64,000 nucleotides of DNA, taken from NCBI RefSeq assembly GCF_009674495.1, contig NZ_WKJN01000007.1:186001-250000 (forward strand), written 5' to 3'. The notes under the pieces are model-generated. The model did not search any database. It was given only the letters and a program-made list of their open reading frames with translations, and had not been told where the DNA came from. Shown here in pieces: positions 35,616-45,105 of this stretch. Positions within the stretch are counted from its first letter, which is position 1. The number at the start of each line of letters is the position of its first letter. The DNA comes from Duganella alba (GTDB taxonomy: Bacteria; Pseudomonadota; Gammaproteobacteria; Burkholderiales; Burkholderiaceae_D). A program made the translations under genes and the position numbers.

Positions 35616-35638
35616 TATGGCTCCATTAAATAGGTCAT

Positions 35639-35664
35639 TGCTGGACCTTTTTGAAGAACCAGCA
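35639..35664. promoter_or_regulatory. Inverted repeat between the LysR gene and the FMN-binding protein gene
   Basis: TGCTGG (35639-35644) and CCAGCA (35659-35664) form perfect 6-bp arms around a 14-bp AT-rich centre in the 82-bp divergent spacer. The size and place suit a LysR-type recognition site, though the T-N11-A core is not exact. Confidence 0.35.
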
Positions 35665-35697
35665 TTTCATTATATTAGGATTTTTACGAGGAGAGCC

Positions 35698-36336
35698 ATG
35701 AACGAAGCCCCCACCGACCGCACCCGTGTCCGCCGCGTCGCCAGCAACGCCCACTACGACGCCGCCACGCTGCACGCGATCATCGACGACGCCTACCTGT
35801 GCCACATCGCCTTCAGCGACGGCAAGGGCGCGCACTGCATCCCGACGGCGTGCTGGCGCGAAGGCGAACACCTGTACATCCACGGCTCCAACGGCAGCCG
35901 CATGCTGAAGCGCCTGATGGAGGGCGAATGCTGCGTGACCATCACGCATGTGGATGGGCTGGTACTGGCGCGGTCGGCGTTCAACCACTCGATGAACTAC
36001 CGCTCGGCCATGGTCTATGGCCGCTTTGAAGTGGTGGAAGGCGATGCCGCGCGCCGCGCAATGGAGGCGTTCATGGAAAAACTGGCGCCGGGCCGGCAGG
36101 CCGACGTGCGTCCCGGCTCGGACAAGGAATACGCAGCCACCACCGTCATGCGCATCCCGCTGGCGGAAGCGGCGTGCAAGATGCGCACTGGCGCGCCGAA
36201 TGACGACGAGGAAGACCTGGGCTGGCCGGCTTGGGCAGGCGTGCTGCCGCTCGCCCGCGTTGCGCAAGCGCCGGTCAGGCATGTGGACTGCACCATCGAA
36301 GCGCCGGCCTACGTGCGGCGCTGGCATCAGCCGTAA
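35698..36336 (+). CDS. Pyridoxamine 5'-phosphate oxidase-like FMN-binding protein
   Basis: A 212-residue protein of the split-barrel flavin-binding group (NimA/PNPOx-like). Landmarks are an opening RVRRVASNAHYDAATLHAII, YLCHIAFSDGKGAHCIPTACWREGEHLYIHGSNGSRML (flavin-binding strand pair) and NYRSAMVYGRFEVV. The start has GAGGAG upstream. This group includes uncharacterised flavin reductases and heme or F420-related proteins; the exact activity is unknown. It is divergent from the frameshifted LysR gene, which may once have controlled it, and convergent with the ten-gene operon, with 12 bp between stops. Confidence 0.8.
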   Translation: MNEAPTDRTRVRRVASNAHYDAATLHAIIDDAYLCHIAFSDGKGAHCIPTACWREGEHLYIHGSNGSRMLKRLMEGECCVTITHVDGLVLARSAFNHSMNYRSAMVYGRFEVVEGDAARRAMEAFMEKLAPGRQADVRPGSDKEYAATTVMRIPLAEAACKMRTGAPNDDEEDLGWPAWAGVLPLARVAQAPVRHVDCTIEAPAYVRRWHQP

Positions 36337-36348
36337 GTCAGCGCAGTA

Positions 36349-38013
36349 TCAGCCTGCCGTGGCGTCTTTTCGTTCAGATTGCTCGCGCCACCACAGCGCA
36401 AGCATCGACAGCGCAAACAGCACGGCAAACGGCGCCGCCGGCAAACGCGGCCCCGGCGCTTCGGCCACGGCGCCTGCCTGCTGCGCCGCCGCGCCGGCAG
36501 CGCGGGCCGCGTACTGCGCGGTGGCGTCGCGCCGTAGCGCCTTCTGCCACGACGGCCAGTCACCGGCGGCGTAGACGTACTCCATGCCCGGCTCCACCAT
36601 GCCGTCTGCGCTGAACGTCACCCAGCCGGCCTTCTGCGGCCAGAACGCAGCACACACGCCCTCCGCCTTGTCCGTCCGTGTCTGCAAGGTCATCGCCGCA
36701 TAGCCGGCGGCGGCCAACGCCGTTCCGGCCTTCACGCCCTGCGCGCAAACCTCACTGCGCAGACCCGGTACAGGCATCGGATCGCTCATCTGCCAAACCG
36801 TTTTCTGCACGCCATCCAGCGCCATCAAATCCATCGCCGACTGCCACCACAACGCCAACGCCTGCGGCGCGCTGATCGCGTACTTGTGCCAATCCGATAC
36901 GCCAACCCATACCACGCGGCCTTGGCCAACACTGCGCTGCCACAACCAGGGCTGCTTCTTGCCATCGCGCGCCAGCACCGACCACGACTCGCCCGCAGTC
37001 GCGGCAGGATTCAGGTTCGCCGGCGGCATGAACAGCGTGGCGCCAAACTGCCGCACATCTTCCTTTTCCGTCGTCGGCGATTGCGGACGCAGGGGCAAGC
37101 CGAAATCCCGCTGCCACATGGCCGCATCCGCAGCATTCCCGCCGAGGATCACCAGCGGCACGCCCTTGCCCGCCTGCGCCAGCAAGGCGGCACGCGCTGA
37201 TGGACTCAAATGCTCCACATACGCCGCATCGACAAGCACGGCGTTCGGCGCAGTCAACGGCGCGCGCGCTGTTTCGCTGCGCTTGATCGCCTTGCCCAGC
37301 GTGACATCCCAATCCAGGATCGCACTGCCATCGGACAGCAGCTGATTCAAAGTGCGCGCATCAAACGACGGCGCATCGAAGCGGCCCTGTATCTGCAAGG
37401 GCACCGCATCCTTGATCTGCAACGGTATCGGTCCCTGGGCGATGGTCTTGCCGCTCGCATCGAGCATGCGCGCTTGCAGCACCATCGTCTCCGCCACCGG
37501 TGGCAGCCATTGCACCGATAGCTGCGATGCGGACGCGATGCCGGAATCGGCCAGTACCTGCCTGTTCTCTGCCAGCAGTTGCAAACGCCATCCTGCCTGC
37601 GCTGGCGAGCGCCGCGCAGTCAGCGTAAAGATGCGGCCCAACGACATCGAACGTGGAAAATCCAGCCACAGCAAATCCGCCGCAGGCTTCCATTGCAGCG
37701 GACGCGCAGGCAGATCGCGCCACTCGGCTTCCCGCACGCCGTCGCCGCTCAAGACGATGCCGGAAGCGATTGGAATCGCGGCCATATCCGCCGCGCCGAT
37801 GCTGCCTGCCTCCGTGCCAACGGCCAGCGGCGCGGCAGCTTCGGCAGGCAGGTGCACATCCGCAATCGATACCGCCAATGCTGCACCGGCCACGCCAGCC
37901 AGCACGGCGTTGATCCAGCGGCGCTTGCCGGCGTACAGCGCGGCGCTGACCAGACCAATGGCCAGTGCGGCCAGCGGCGGAGCAATCGTCATCAGGTCGG
38001 TGGAGAGGATCAT
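36349..38013 (-). CDS. GATase-like membrane protein, last gene of the TldD/MoxR operon
   Basis: A 554-residue protein. TM helices near the N-terminus (about residues 10-30 and 37-55) and one at the C-terminus (about 525-545) frame a large periplasmic or cytoplasmic part. The middle contains a Rossmann/GATase1-like segment (NAVLVDAAYVEHLSPSARAAL, then GVPLVILGGNA) of the kind found in membrane proteins next to MoxR-DUF58 genes. No glutamine-amidotransferase catalytic Cys can be assigned, so a binding role is more likely than catalysis. The ATG overlaps the stop of the DUF4175-like gene (ATGA). An upstream in-frame extension to 38136 runs inside that gene and is rejected. Confidence 0.6.
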   Translation of the reverse strand: MILSTDLMTIAPPLAALAIGLVSAALYAGKRRWINAVLAGVAGAALAVSIADVHLPAEAAAPLAVGTEAGSIGAADMAAIPIASGIVLSGDGVREAEWRDLPARPLQWKPAADLLWLDFPRSMSLGRIFTLTARRSPAQAGWRLQLLAENRQVLADSGIASASQLSVQWLPPVAETMVLQARMLDASGKTIAQGPIPLQIKDAVPLQIQGRFDAPSFDARTLNQLLSDGSAILDWDVTLGKAIKRSETARAPLTAPNAVLVDAAYVEHLSPSARAALLAQAGKGVPLVILGGNAADAAMWQRDFGLPLRPQSPTTEKEDVRQFGATLFMPPANLNPAATAGESWSVLARDGKKQPWLWQRSVGQGRVVWVGVSDWHKYAISAPQALALWWQSAMDLMALDGVQKTVWQMSDPMPVPGLRSEVCAQGVKAGTALAAAGYAAMTLQTRTDKAEGVCAAFWPQKAGWVTFSADGMVEPGMEYVYAAGDWPSWQKALRRDATAQYAARAAGAAAQQAGAVAEAPGPRLPAAPFAVLFALSMLALWWREQSERKDATAG

Positions 38014-40043
38014 TTGACCTCCTCCTTGCCGCGCCACGCCTGACGGAATGGCGTATCCGCCGAGGGACGGGCCTGCAGCAACACCGGAGCCTCGGTCAGC
38101 GTGCCGCGCAGCCATGCGCGCAGTTCGGCGCGGCACGGCACGCAGCCATCCTGCACATCCTGCACCGCGCGCTGCGCGTTAAGCTTCTGTTCCTGATCGA
38201 TGATGCGGGAGGCGATGGTGTCGCGCGCGGCCTTGCTCCACAGCGCCGGCAAGGCGCCGTCCCGCGACAGCGCCTGCACCAGATCGCGCACCTCGGCCGG
38301 CACGGTATCGCTGGCCGCGCCCTGCTCCCGCTTGTAGCTCATGGCGCCGACGATGTCGCCGGTCATGCGCTTCTCTTCTTTCAATGCCGGTGGCACGAAG
38401 GACGTGCGGTGCAGATAGACGCGTTCCGCCGCCTGCAATTCCTTGATGGCGTCCAGCGCCTTGTATTCCGGCGGCAGCGCGGTCTTCGGCGCGATGGCGC
38501 GCAGCGACTTCTCGGCATCCCACATCGCGGCCAGCGCGCGCTTGAGGACTGCCTTGGTTTGCGGATCAAAGATGGTGGCGTTGTCTTCCTGGTCGTGGGC
38601 GTGGCCGAACTCCTTCATGACGGCCATCTCGCTGCCGGCTTTTTCGCTGCCGTGGTGTTCGTGTTCATGCTCGTGTTCCTCGTCGCCGAACAGGCTGGAT
38701 TCTTCGCCGAGGAACTGGCCATAGCGCAGGCGCAGCGCCGCTTGATCCGCGGCGACGCTTTCACTGCGCGAGCGCAGCGTGGCGGCCGGCATGGTCGGAT
38801 GCGCTTGCAGGTCGGCCACCAGCTGTTCGGTGTCGATGATGATCTGGCGCTGGCTACGCAGGTTTTCCGGCTTGCTCAGGGAAGGCAATGCGGTGGAGTC
38901 CAGGCTCTCTGCTTCGGGGCCGGGCAGGCGCAGCGTGTAAGTGGGCGATTGCGTGGTATGCGGATTGTCCGGCGCGTTGTCGGTGGCGCGGACGAAGAAG
39001 TAGAGTTCATCGCCGGGCTCCATGCCGAGCTCCGTCAGCGTCCATTGTTTTTTCCATGTGCGCGATCTGGGATCGCTGGATTGCGGCAGCGGCACTTCCT
39101 TGTCGCTGAAGCGGACGTTTTCGCCGCTGCCGCGTGCGAGGGTCATGTGCAGGCTGGCGCGGACGATGGCGTAGTCGTCGCGGGCGTTCACGGAGATTTG
39201 CACGGACTTGACGTCCTTTTGCAGCAGGTGGATCAGTTCCGTCGGCTCGATGATGGTGACTTGCGGCGGCTGGTCTGCTGTGACGCGGATGTTGTAGCGG
39301 GTGGAGGATGCGCCGCGCGTGCGCCAGAACAGCGAGTCTTCAACGCGGAGTTTGGCGCAATCCTTGCCAATGGCGAGGCTTTGGCCGTCGCCCAGTTCTA
39401 CCGCCGGCTGTGCGCCGGTTGGGTTGCGGACGCACCAGCGGACTTCGGAGTATTGCGGAATCTGGATGTCGCGGGCGCCGGTTTCAAAGGCGGCGATGCC
39501 GGTGTAGGCGGGCGGTGTGACGCGCAGATAGACTTCGCCGTCAACGATGGGCTTTGTGGTCTGCGTGGCTTGCGGTGCCGCGGCTGGCGGGGCTTGTCGG
39601 CCGTGCCAGGCTGCCGCTGCGCCGACGGTCAGCAGGCTGAGAGCGAGCGGCAGGACGATGTAGCCGGCGCGCGTGCGGGCGATGTTGCAGTAGTCGTCCT
39701 CGGTCAAGACGCTGGCAAGGCGGGCTTGCAGGCGTTGTTGCTGGAGTCTGGCGATGGGCGTGGTGGCGTCAGCGGCCAGCAGTTCGCTGCTGTCTTCCAG
39801 CAATGGAATGGCGGCGTTGAGCCAGGACGTCCATTGCCGGTTGATGCGGTGGCGCCAGCGGTATCCGTCAGCGACGGCGCATATGCCCCAAACGGCGATG
39901 GCGACGGCCATGGCCGGACGGGCAGCGGGCAGCAGCCAGATGGCCAAGGCCAGCGGCACGGCTGCGGCCAGCCATTGTGGGCCGCGACGGCGCCAGATGG
40001 CGGTCCAGAGGCGTCGGCGCAGGTGGTCAGTTTCGCCGGGCAT
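38010..40043 (-). CDS. DUF4175-like membrane protein with a His-rich loop
   Basis: A 677-residue protein. Two N-terminal hydrophobic segments (about 22-60), a third TM near 125-145, then Ig-like/beta-rich periplasmic sequence (LRVTPPAYTG, SVQISVNARDDYAIVRASLHM, GDELYFFVRATDN) and a long alpha-helical C-terminal region. The layout matches DUF4175-type proteins that accompany MoxR, DUF58 and BatA-like genes. Around residues 450-462 a cluster EEHEHEHEHH, with a further HAHD, could bind metal. Its start overlaps the BatA-like gene by 17 nt, and its stop overlaps the next ATG. The function is unknown. Confidence 0.65.
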   Translation of the reverse strand: MPGETDHLRRRLWTAIWRRRGPQWLAAAVPLALAIWLLPAARPAMAVAIAVWGICAVADGYRWRHRINRQWTSWLNAAIPLLEDSSELLAADATTPIARLQQQRLQARLASVLTEDDYCNIARTRAGYIVLPLALSLLTVGAAAAWHGRQAPPAAAPQATQTTKPIVDGEVYLRVTPPAYTGIAAFETGARDIQIPQYSEVRWCVRNPTGAQPAVELGDGQSLAIGKDCAKLRVEDSLFWRTRGASSTRYNIRVTADQPPQVTIIEPTELIHLLQKDVKSVQISVNARDDYAIVRASLHMTLARGSGENVRFSDKEVPLPQSSDPRSRTWKKQWTLTELGMEPGDELYFFVRATDNAPDNPHTTQSPTYTLRLPGPEAESLDSTALPSLSKPENLRSQRQIIIDTEQLVADLQAHPTMPAATLRSRSESVAADQAALRLRYGQFLGEESSLFGDEEHEHEHEHHGSEKAGSEMAVMKEFGHAHDQEDNATIFDPQTKAVLKRALAAMWDAEKSLRAIAPKTALPPEYKALDAIKELQAAERVYLHRTSFVPPALKEEKRMTGDIVGAMSYKREQGAASDTVPAEVRDLVQALSRDGALPALWSKAARDTIASRIIDQEQKLNAQRAVQDVQDGCVPCRAELRAWLRGTLTEAPVLLQARPSADTPFRQAWRGKEEVK

Positions 40044-41199
40044 GAGTCAGGGTCCGTTCGAGGATGAAGAGCACCAGCAGGGCCAGTGCGAGCCAGCCGG
40101 CAGGCTTGGCGTCGGTGACAGGCGGTGTGCTGCGGGCGGCGGCGAAGGTTTGGGATGGCGTAGCGTAGGCTGGCGCGGGAGCGGCTGCCAGCAGTTGCCA
40201 GGCTTCGTACAACGCGCGCGCAGTGTCGGCATCGCGCGGCGGGAATGCGTCCGAAGTCCACAAGCGGCCGCGTGGCGTGTCGGCGTACTTCAGCGTAATG
40301 CCGTTGATCGTCAGCGTGTCGGCCTTGGCTAGTTCGGGGAACGCTGCGGCAGCGCGATCATTGGTCGTCGCGCCAACGGTGGCGTGGTCGTTGGCGGCGG
40401 TACGGTCGCCGACAATGGCGGTGGTATCGCTAGCGGTGGACGCACGGCTGGCGGCTGGGGCGCGACCGGTTGCGACGCTGACGGTGGGCGTGGTGACCCA
40501 CCAGTTCGTGGCATGCCAGTTGGCGGGTGGCGCGGCGTTGAGCGTATCCCAGATGATGAGCGAGGTCCTGGCGGTCGGCTCGGTGGCTATTGTGTAGCGC
40601 GGGCTTGCGCTGTTGAAGGCGGCGAACAGTGCTTGCCATGCCGGCAGATGGGCAGTATCGGCGGGCAGCACGATCTGCTCGGCGACCGCAGGGGATGCAG
40701 GCGTGCTGGTGTTTTTCGTGCGCAGTTCCACCTGGTGGCTGAATTGCGGCAGCCGCGCGGGCATGGCGATTCTGTCGGCGCGGGCGATGATCAGCAGCCT
40801 GGCGTCCGTGCGCCAATCGCGTTCGTTCTGTCGCAGCCATGACAGCGCGGCCGGCGGCATATCGATGCGCGCAGCGGAGGTAAAGCCCGCGGCGGCGATT
40901 TCCTTTTCTGCCCATGCCTTGTCAACGCCGGCATCCACCAGCACCGTATCGCCACGCCACGGGAAGATCGTGGCGGCCAGCCACGCAATCAGCGCCACCA
41001 GCAGCAGGCAGCGCACCAGGAGCAACAGCTTGTCGCGCCACTGCCAGACGCGCAGTTGCTCCGGTGGTGCGGATGGCAGGAAGCGTGCGGTGGCCAACGG
41101 CTCGGCCTTCAGCCGCTGGCGCTTCTGGCGATGCCACCAGATCGGCAGCAACAGCACCGGCAACGCCAGCCACCACAAGGGATAAGAACTCAGCATCAT
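40027..41199 (-). CDS. BatA-like membrane protein
   Basis: A 390-residue protein. It starts with the BatA N-terminal domain (YPLWWLALPVLLLPIWWHRQKRQRL, then FLPSAPPEQLRVWQWRDKLLLLVRCLLL), which gives two TM helices. A soluble middle follows, rich in Ala, Thr and Asp, and a final TM near residue 368-383. No von Willebrand MIDAS motif is visible, unlike classical BatA. ATGATG at its start lets its first codon overlap the DUF58 gene's TGA. The 3' end overlaps the DUF4175-like gene by 17 nt, so the whole set is translationally coupled. Confidence 0.7.
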   Translation of the reverse strand: MMLSSYPLWWLALPVLLLPIWWHRQKRQRLKAEPLATARFLPSAPPEQLRVWQWRDKLLLLVRCLLLVALIAWLAATIFPWRGDTVLVDAGVDKAWAEKEIAAAGFTSAARIDMPPAALSWLRQNERDWRTDARLLIIARADRIAMPARLPQFSHQVELRTKNTSTPASPAVAEQIVLPADTAHLPAWQALFAAFNSASPRYTIATEPTARTSLIIWDTLNAAPPANWHATNWWVTTPTVSVATGRAPAASRASTASDTTAIVGDRTAANDHATVGATTNDRAAAAFPELAKADTLTINGITLKYADTPRGRLWTSDAFPPRDADTARALYEAWQLLAAAPAPAYATPSQTFAAARSTPPVTDAKPAGWLALALLVLFILERTLTHARRN

Positions 41200-42122
41200 T
41201 TTGCCAGCGCTCCCGCCAACTGCAACCAGCCGCGCAAGACACCACCCAGCGGCTGCTCGATGCGCGCCTCATAGTGGACGATATTGTTTTGACGGCAGCT
41301 ACCCGCCACCGCATCGAAGTGTGCACGGCTCTGCTGCTTGTAGTATGCGCGGTCGGCGTTGCCGATGCGGTGCAGGCCATCGTCGCGCTCCGGATCGCGG
41401 TAGCCGGCGCCGGATTTGAAGCTCGCATCCACTTCGGCCTGCGTGCGCAACGTCAGCAACCGAACGTCGTGGCGCATGTTCCGCAACCGCAGCAGGACCT
41501 CGCTCAACGGCGACGGCCAGTCGAGGAAATCGCTGGCGGCAAAAATCATGCTTGGCGCGCGCGCGAAGTGCAGATTGGATTTCAACACTTCGGCCGACGG
41601 CAGCTGGCCTTCCGGCTTCGCCTTGGCCAAGGCAGCCAACACGCGCTGCAACTGGCGCGGTCCGCGCGAAGCTTGCGTGAATTCGACTTTGCCGTCAGTG
41701 CAGATCACGAGGCCGAAGGCGTCACCCTGCCGCTGCGCGATGGCGGCGACACAGGCCAGCACCGTGCGCGCGAACCAGAGTTTATCGACGCCGTTGATTT
41801 CGCGGCTAGGCTCCGCCATCGAGGCGGTAGCGTCCAGCCACAGCCAGGTGGCGACGTGGCTGTCGCGTTCCGCCTCACGGACGAAGTAGCGGTCCGCACG
41901 CGCCATCAGTTTCCAGTCCACGCGGCGCCATTCATCGCCGGGCGCGTAGGCGCGGTACTCGGAAAACTCCACGCCCGCGCCGCGCTCACGGCCGGCATGA
42001 ATGCCGTGGCCGAGGCCTGCCAGGACGTGATGAATCACCAGCTCCAGATCCCTGGTCTGGGCCATCATGGCCGTCATGGCGCTGGCCGGCGCGGCGGCAG
42101 GCGGCTTCGAAATCGGTTGCAT
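41196..42122 (-). CDS. DUF58 / von Willebrand-like protein (MoxR partner)
   Basis: A 308-residue protein with the DUF58 signature YRAYAPGDEWRRVDWKLMAR (residues 57-76), followed by ADRYFVREAERD. A vWA-like MIDAS sequence D-x-T-x-S starts at D97 (WLWLDATASM). DUF58 proteins are coupled to MoxR ATPases, which are thought to insert metal or remodel a vWA partner. The start at 42122 is the first ATG after the moxR stop, seven bases away; an open frame running back to 42272 lies inside moxR and is rejected. Confidence 0.88.
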   Translation of the reverse strand: MQPISKPPAAAPASAMTAMMAQTRDLELVIHHVLAGLGHGIHAGRERGAGVEFSEYRAYAPGDEWRRVDWKLMARADRYFVREAERDSHVATWLWLDATASMAEPSREINGVDKLWFARTVLACVAAIAQRQGDAFGLVICTDGKVEFTQASRGPRQLQRVLAALAKAKPEGQLPSAEVLKSNLHFARAPSMIFAASDFLDWPSPLSEVLLRLRNMRHDVRLLTLRTQAEVDASFKSGAGYRDPERDDGLHRIGNADRAYYKQQSRAHFDAVAGSCRQNNIVHYEARIEQPLGGVLRGWLQLAGALAK

Positions 42123-42129
42123 CGGCAGC

Positions 42130-43128
42130 TTAGTCCGGGCGGATATGCTCGCGCAGCGATTGCAGGATGTCGGCGATCGCGACACCATCCGCCTCCGCCT
42201 CGAAGTTGCGCAGCACGCGATGCGCCAGCACCGGCAGCAGCATCTCGCCGATATCCTCGCGCGTGACCGCAAGGCGGCCCTGCATCAGCGCGCGCGCCTT
42301 GGAAGCCAGCACCAGCGCCTGCCCCGCACGCGGCCCAGCGCCCCAACCGATATGTTTGGTCACCGCCGGCACCGTCGTCAGCGACGGCCGCGTCGCGCGC
42401 ACCAGGCGCGTGGCATAGGCCACCAGATGATCGCCGATCTCGATATCGCGTACCAACTGCTGCAAGCGCAGCAAGGTCGCCACATCCATCACCGGCTCGG
42501 CATCCTTCAGGCCCGCGTTGGTGGTGGCGGACACCATGGCGATTTCCTCCGCCTCGGTCGGATACACCACGTCGATGCGCAACAGGAAGCGGTCCAGCTG
42601 CGCCTCCGGCAGCGGATAGGTGCCCGCCTGCTCGATGGGATTCTGCGTCGCCAGCACAAAAAACGGCTTCGGCAGCTTGTGCGTCTGGCCTGCGAAGGTG
42701 ACGGAGCGCTCCTGCATCGCCTCCAGCAGTGCTGATTGCGTCTTTGGCGGCGCGCGGTTGATCTCATCCGCCAGCAATACCTGCGTGAACACCGGCCCTT
42801 GCTGGAAGCGGAACTCGCGCTTGCGCGTCGCATGGTCCTCTTCCAGGATCTCGGTGCCGACGATATCGGACGGCATCAGGTCCGGCGTGAACTGCACCCG
42901 ATGAAAGTCCAGCTCCGTCGCCTGCGACAGCGACTTGACCAGCAGCGTCTTGCCCAGTCCCGGCACGCCCTCCACCAGCGCATGGCCGCCGGCCAGCAGG
43001 CAGATGATCAGCGAGTCGATCACGTTTTCCTGGCCGATGATTACGCGCGCCATGCTGGCCTTCAGCGCCTTCACCTTGGCGGTCAGTTCGCCGATTTCAT
43101 TTTCGCTCCAGGCGATACCTTCAGCCAT
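42130..43128 (-). CDS. MoxR-family AAA+ ATPase
   Basis: A 332-residue chaperone-like AAA+ ATPase. Walker A GVPGLGKT is at 54-61, Walker B ends in D121-E122 (LLADEINRAPPKTQSALLEAMQE), and sensor 1 is in FFVLATQNPIEQAGTYPLPEAQLDRF. MoxR ATPases act with vWA/DUF58 proteins in the maturation or assembly of envelope enzymes. The MAEG start lies two bases after the DUF4159 stop. It sits in the middle of the ten-gene operon, directly before DUF58. Confidence 0.96.
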   Translation of the reverse strand: MAEGIAWSENEIGELTAKVKALKASMARVIIGQENVIDSLIICLLAGGHALVEGVPGLGKTLLVKSLSQATELDFHRVQFTPDLMPSDIVGTEILEEDHATRKREFRFQQGPVFTQVLLADEINRAPPKTQSALLEAMQERSVTFAGQTHKLPKPFFVLATQNPIEQAGTYPLPEAQLDRFLLRIDVVYPTEAEEIAMVSATTNAGLKDAEPVMDVATLLRLQQLVRDIEIGDHLVAYATRLVRATRPSLTTVPAVTKHIGWGAGPRAGQALVLASKARALMQGRLAVTREDIGEMLLPVLAHRVLRNFEAEADGVAIADILQSLREHIRPD

Positions 43129-43130
43129 AA

Positions 43131-43754
43131 CTACGCTCCCAACGCATATTGAATGATGTTGACCGCAAAGCGGGTGTTGTCGATCGCGAGAAACCGCTTG
43201 TTGCGGAAGTCGTAATCCCACTCGCAGCCATAGTCCTTGTTGCTGTATAAAAGCCGCACGCGGCCGCCGATCTCGATCGCCTTCAGATAGTCGTGCACCA
43301 GATCGTCGCCCCAGCCGTTCAGCTCCACGGCGGTATTCGGCGGACCGTCCTCGAACTTGAAGAAGCTGGAATAGATCGCGTGGTTGTTGGGGATCTTGTG
43401 CAGCGCCTTGGGGCCGAAGATGCGGCCGATTTCAGCCTCGAACGATTTCGCGAACAGCCCGTCGATGTCGTGGTTGCAGTCGTCCACGAACAGAAAACCG
43501 CCGCCCTTGATGTAGCGCTCCAGATTCTTGCGCTCGGCGGCCGTGAACTGCACCAGCTTGTGTCCGGCGAAATAGCAGAACGGCGCTTCCAGCATCTTCG
43601 GGTCGGACAGCGCGACGATGCGCTCAACGGGATCGACCCGCAAGGTGGTGTACTCCACCAGCGAGTTGAGCACGTTGCTGGGCATGCGGACATCCACGTC
43701 CCAGTCGCCCGACTCGTAAGTCAGGCGCGTGAAATAGAAATCATACGAGGCCAC
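43131..43754 (-). CDS. DUF4159 protein
   Basis: A 207-residue protein of the DUF4159 family. Landmarks are FYFTRLTYESGDWDVD at the start, a ThuA/GATase-like central stretch (APFCYFAGHKLVQFTAAERKNLERYIKGGGFLFVDDC) and a C-terminal IDNTRFAVNIIQYALG. No signal peptide or TM is visible. DUF4159 commonly accompanies MoxR-DUF58-BatA genes. Its biochemical role is unknown; the GATase-like fold suggests ligand or peptide binding. It lies eight bases after the preceding TldE-like gene. Confidence 0.8.
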   Translation of the reverse strand: MASYDFYFTRLTYESGDWDVDVRMPSNVLNSLVEYTTLRVDPVERIVALSDPKMLEAPFCYFAGHKLVQFTAAERKNLERYIKGGGFLFVDDCNHDIDGLFAKSFEAEIGRIFGPKALHKIPNNHAIYSSFFKFEDGPPNTAVELNGWGDDLVHDYLKAIEIGGRVRLLYSNKDYGCEWDYDFRNKRFLAIDNTRFAVNIIQYALGA

Positions 43755-43762
43755 TGCCGTCC

Positions 43763-45100
43763 TTACACCGCGTCCGACAGCGACGTGAAGTTAAAGTCGC
43801 GCACCTTCATCGCCGGAATCAGCATCTGGTAGCGCACTTCATCGCCGCCGATCACCACCGGCTTGCCCAGTTCATCGATATTGTTCAGCATCGACACCGG
43901 GCTTTCGTTGAAGCGGAAGTTCTTCACCGGATGCTTGATCTTGCCGTTCTCGATGTAGAAGGTGCCGTCGCGCGTCAAACCGGTCAACAGCAGCGACTGC
44001 GGATCGACCATGCGGATGTACCACGTGCGCGTGACCAGGATGCCCTTCTTGGTCGAGGCGATCAGCTCCTCGGTCGACTTGGTGCCGCCGGACATGATCA
44101 TGTTGCCGTGGCGGCCCGTGGCGCGCTGGCCCTGCTTCTCGGCCCAGTAGCGCGTATAGTCCAGCGATGCGATCTTGCCGCCCTTGATCACGTCCGCACG
44201 CTCGCGCGCCAGCATGGCCGCGCCGTCCCACGGCAGCACCGGCACATCCGGATTCCACGGATCGGCCCAGATATTGACCTGTTCATCGAACAGCTTTTCG
44301 CCCAGGCGATTTCCGCCGCCCTTCTTCGACAGGAAGCTGCGGCCCTCATCGGCCTGGCGCGCATCGAAAGCACCAAACATGCGGCCGATGATTTCCGACG
44401 TCGCCGCCGGCTCCAGGATCACCGTGTAACGGCCCGGCTCCAGCGCCTTGGCGTCCACCGATTTGAGCGCCTTCTCGATGGCGATCTCCGACGCCTCGCG
44501 TGCATCGAACTTGCGCGCGTCGTTGGCGGAACGCGTCACCCAGCCGGAGCCCCGGCCATCCTCGGTGCGTGTAGTCACCGTGAAGCCAAGGTTGCTCAAG
44601 GTCTGGTAGCCGAACACGCCGTTCGAATTGGCCACTGTTTCAAAGCCGTTGGTATCGCTGAAGAAGCCCGCCGCCACCAGCCCCTGCTTGCGCGCCGAGT
44701 TGATGCTGAGCGCCGCCACTTCCGCGCGGTATTCGGGATCGATGGCGGCGGTGGCGTCGCTGAAGGTGGTGGACGGCTTGTAGTCCTGCTTCTTGATCGC
44801 CGGCTGGAATTCCGGATTGTCCGGCGCCAGCCGCGCCACGTCTTCCGCGCGACGCACCACGCGTTCCAGCGCCTTGTCGTCGAATTCATTGATCGACGCC
44901 GTGCCCTGCTTCTTGCCGAAGGCGACGCTCACGGTCAGCTGCGTATTCTCCGCCAGGCCGGCGGTCGATACGGCGTTGCGCGCATAGCGGATATTGCCGT
45001 TACGGCTGCCGCTGATCTGCACGCGGCATTCGTCGGCCTTGGACAGCGACATCACCTTGTCGCAAATGCGTTTTGCTTCTTCCTGATTCAGCATTTTCAT
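43763..45100 (-). CDS. TldE/PmbA-like subunit, copy 1
   Basis: A 445-residue protein of the TldD/PmbA family without the HExxxH zinc motif, so it corresponds to the non-catalytic TldE (PmbA) subunit. The place of the motif is taken by VILEPAATSEIIGRMF (about residue 225-240). In E. coli TldD and TldE form a heterodimeric peptidase that clips unfolded peptides and matures microcin B17 and CcdA. No signal peptide is seen. The paralogue at 46746-48083 has the same length. It follows its TldD partner by five bases and precedes DUF4159. Confidence 0.85.
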   Translation of the reverse strand: MKMLNQEEAKRICDKVMSLSKADECRVQISGSRNGNIRYARNAVSTAGLAENTQLTVSVAFGKKQGTASINEFDDKALERVVRRAEDVARLAPDNPEFQPAIKKQDYKPSTTFSDATAAIDPEYRAEVAALSINSARKQGLVAAGFFSDTNGFETVANSNGVFGYQTLSNLGFTVTTRTEDGRGSGWVTRSANDARKFDAREASEIAIEKALKSVDAKALEPGRYTVILEPAATSEIIGRMFGAFDARQADEGRSFLSKKGGGNRLGEKLFDEQVNIWADPWNPDVPVLPWDGAAMLARERADVIKGGKIASLDYTRYWAEKQGQRATGRHGNMIMSGGTKSTEELIASTKKGILVTRTWYIRMVDPQSLLLTGLTRDGTFYIENGKIKHPVKNFRFNESPVSMLNNIDELGKPVVIGGDEVRYQMLIPAMKVRDFNFTSLSDAV

Positions 45101-45105
45101 CTGTC

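Noticed and set aside
41196-42272. The longer form of the DUF58 protein starting at 42272.
   Set aside because: The extra 50 residues lie within moxR, are Arg/Cys/Ser-rich shadow sequence and precede a better ATG at 42122.
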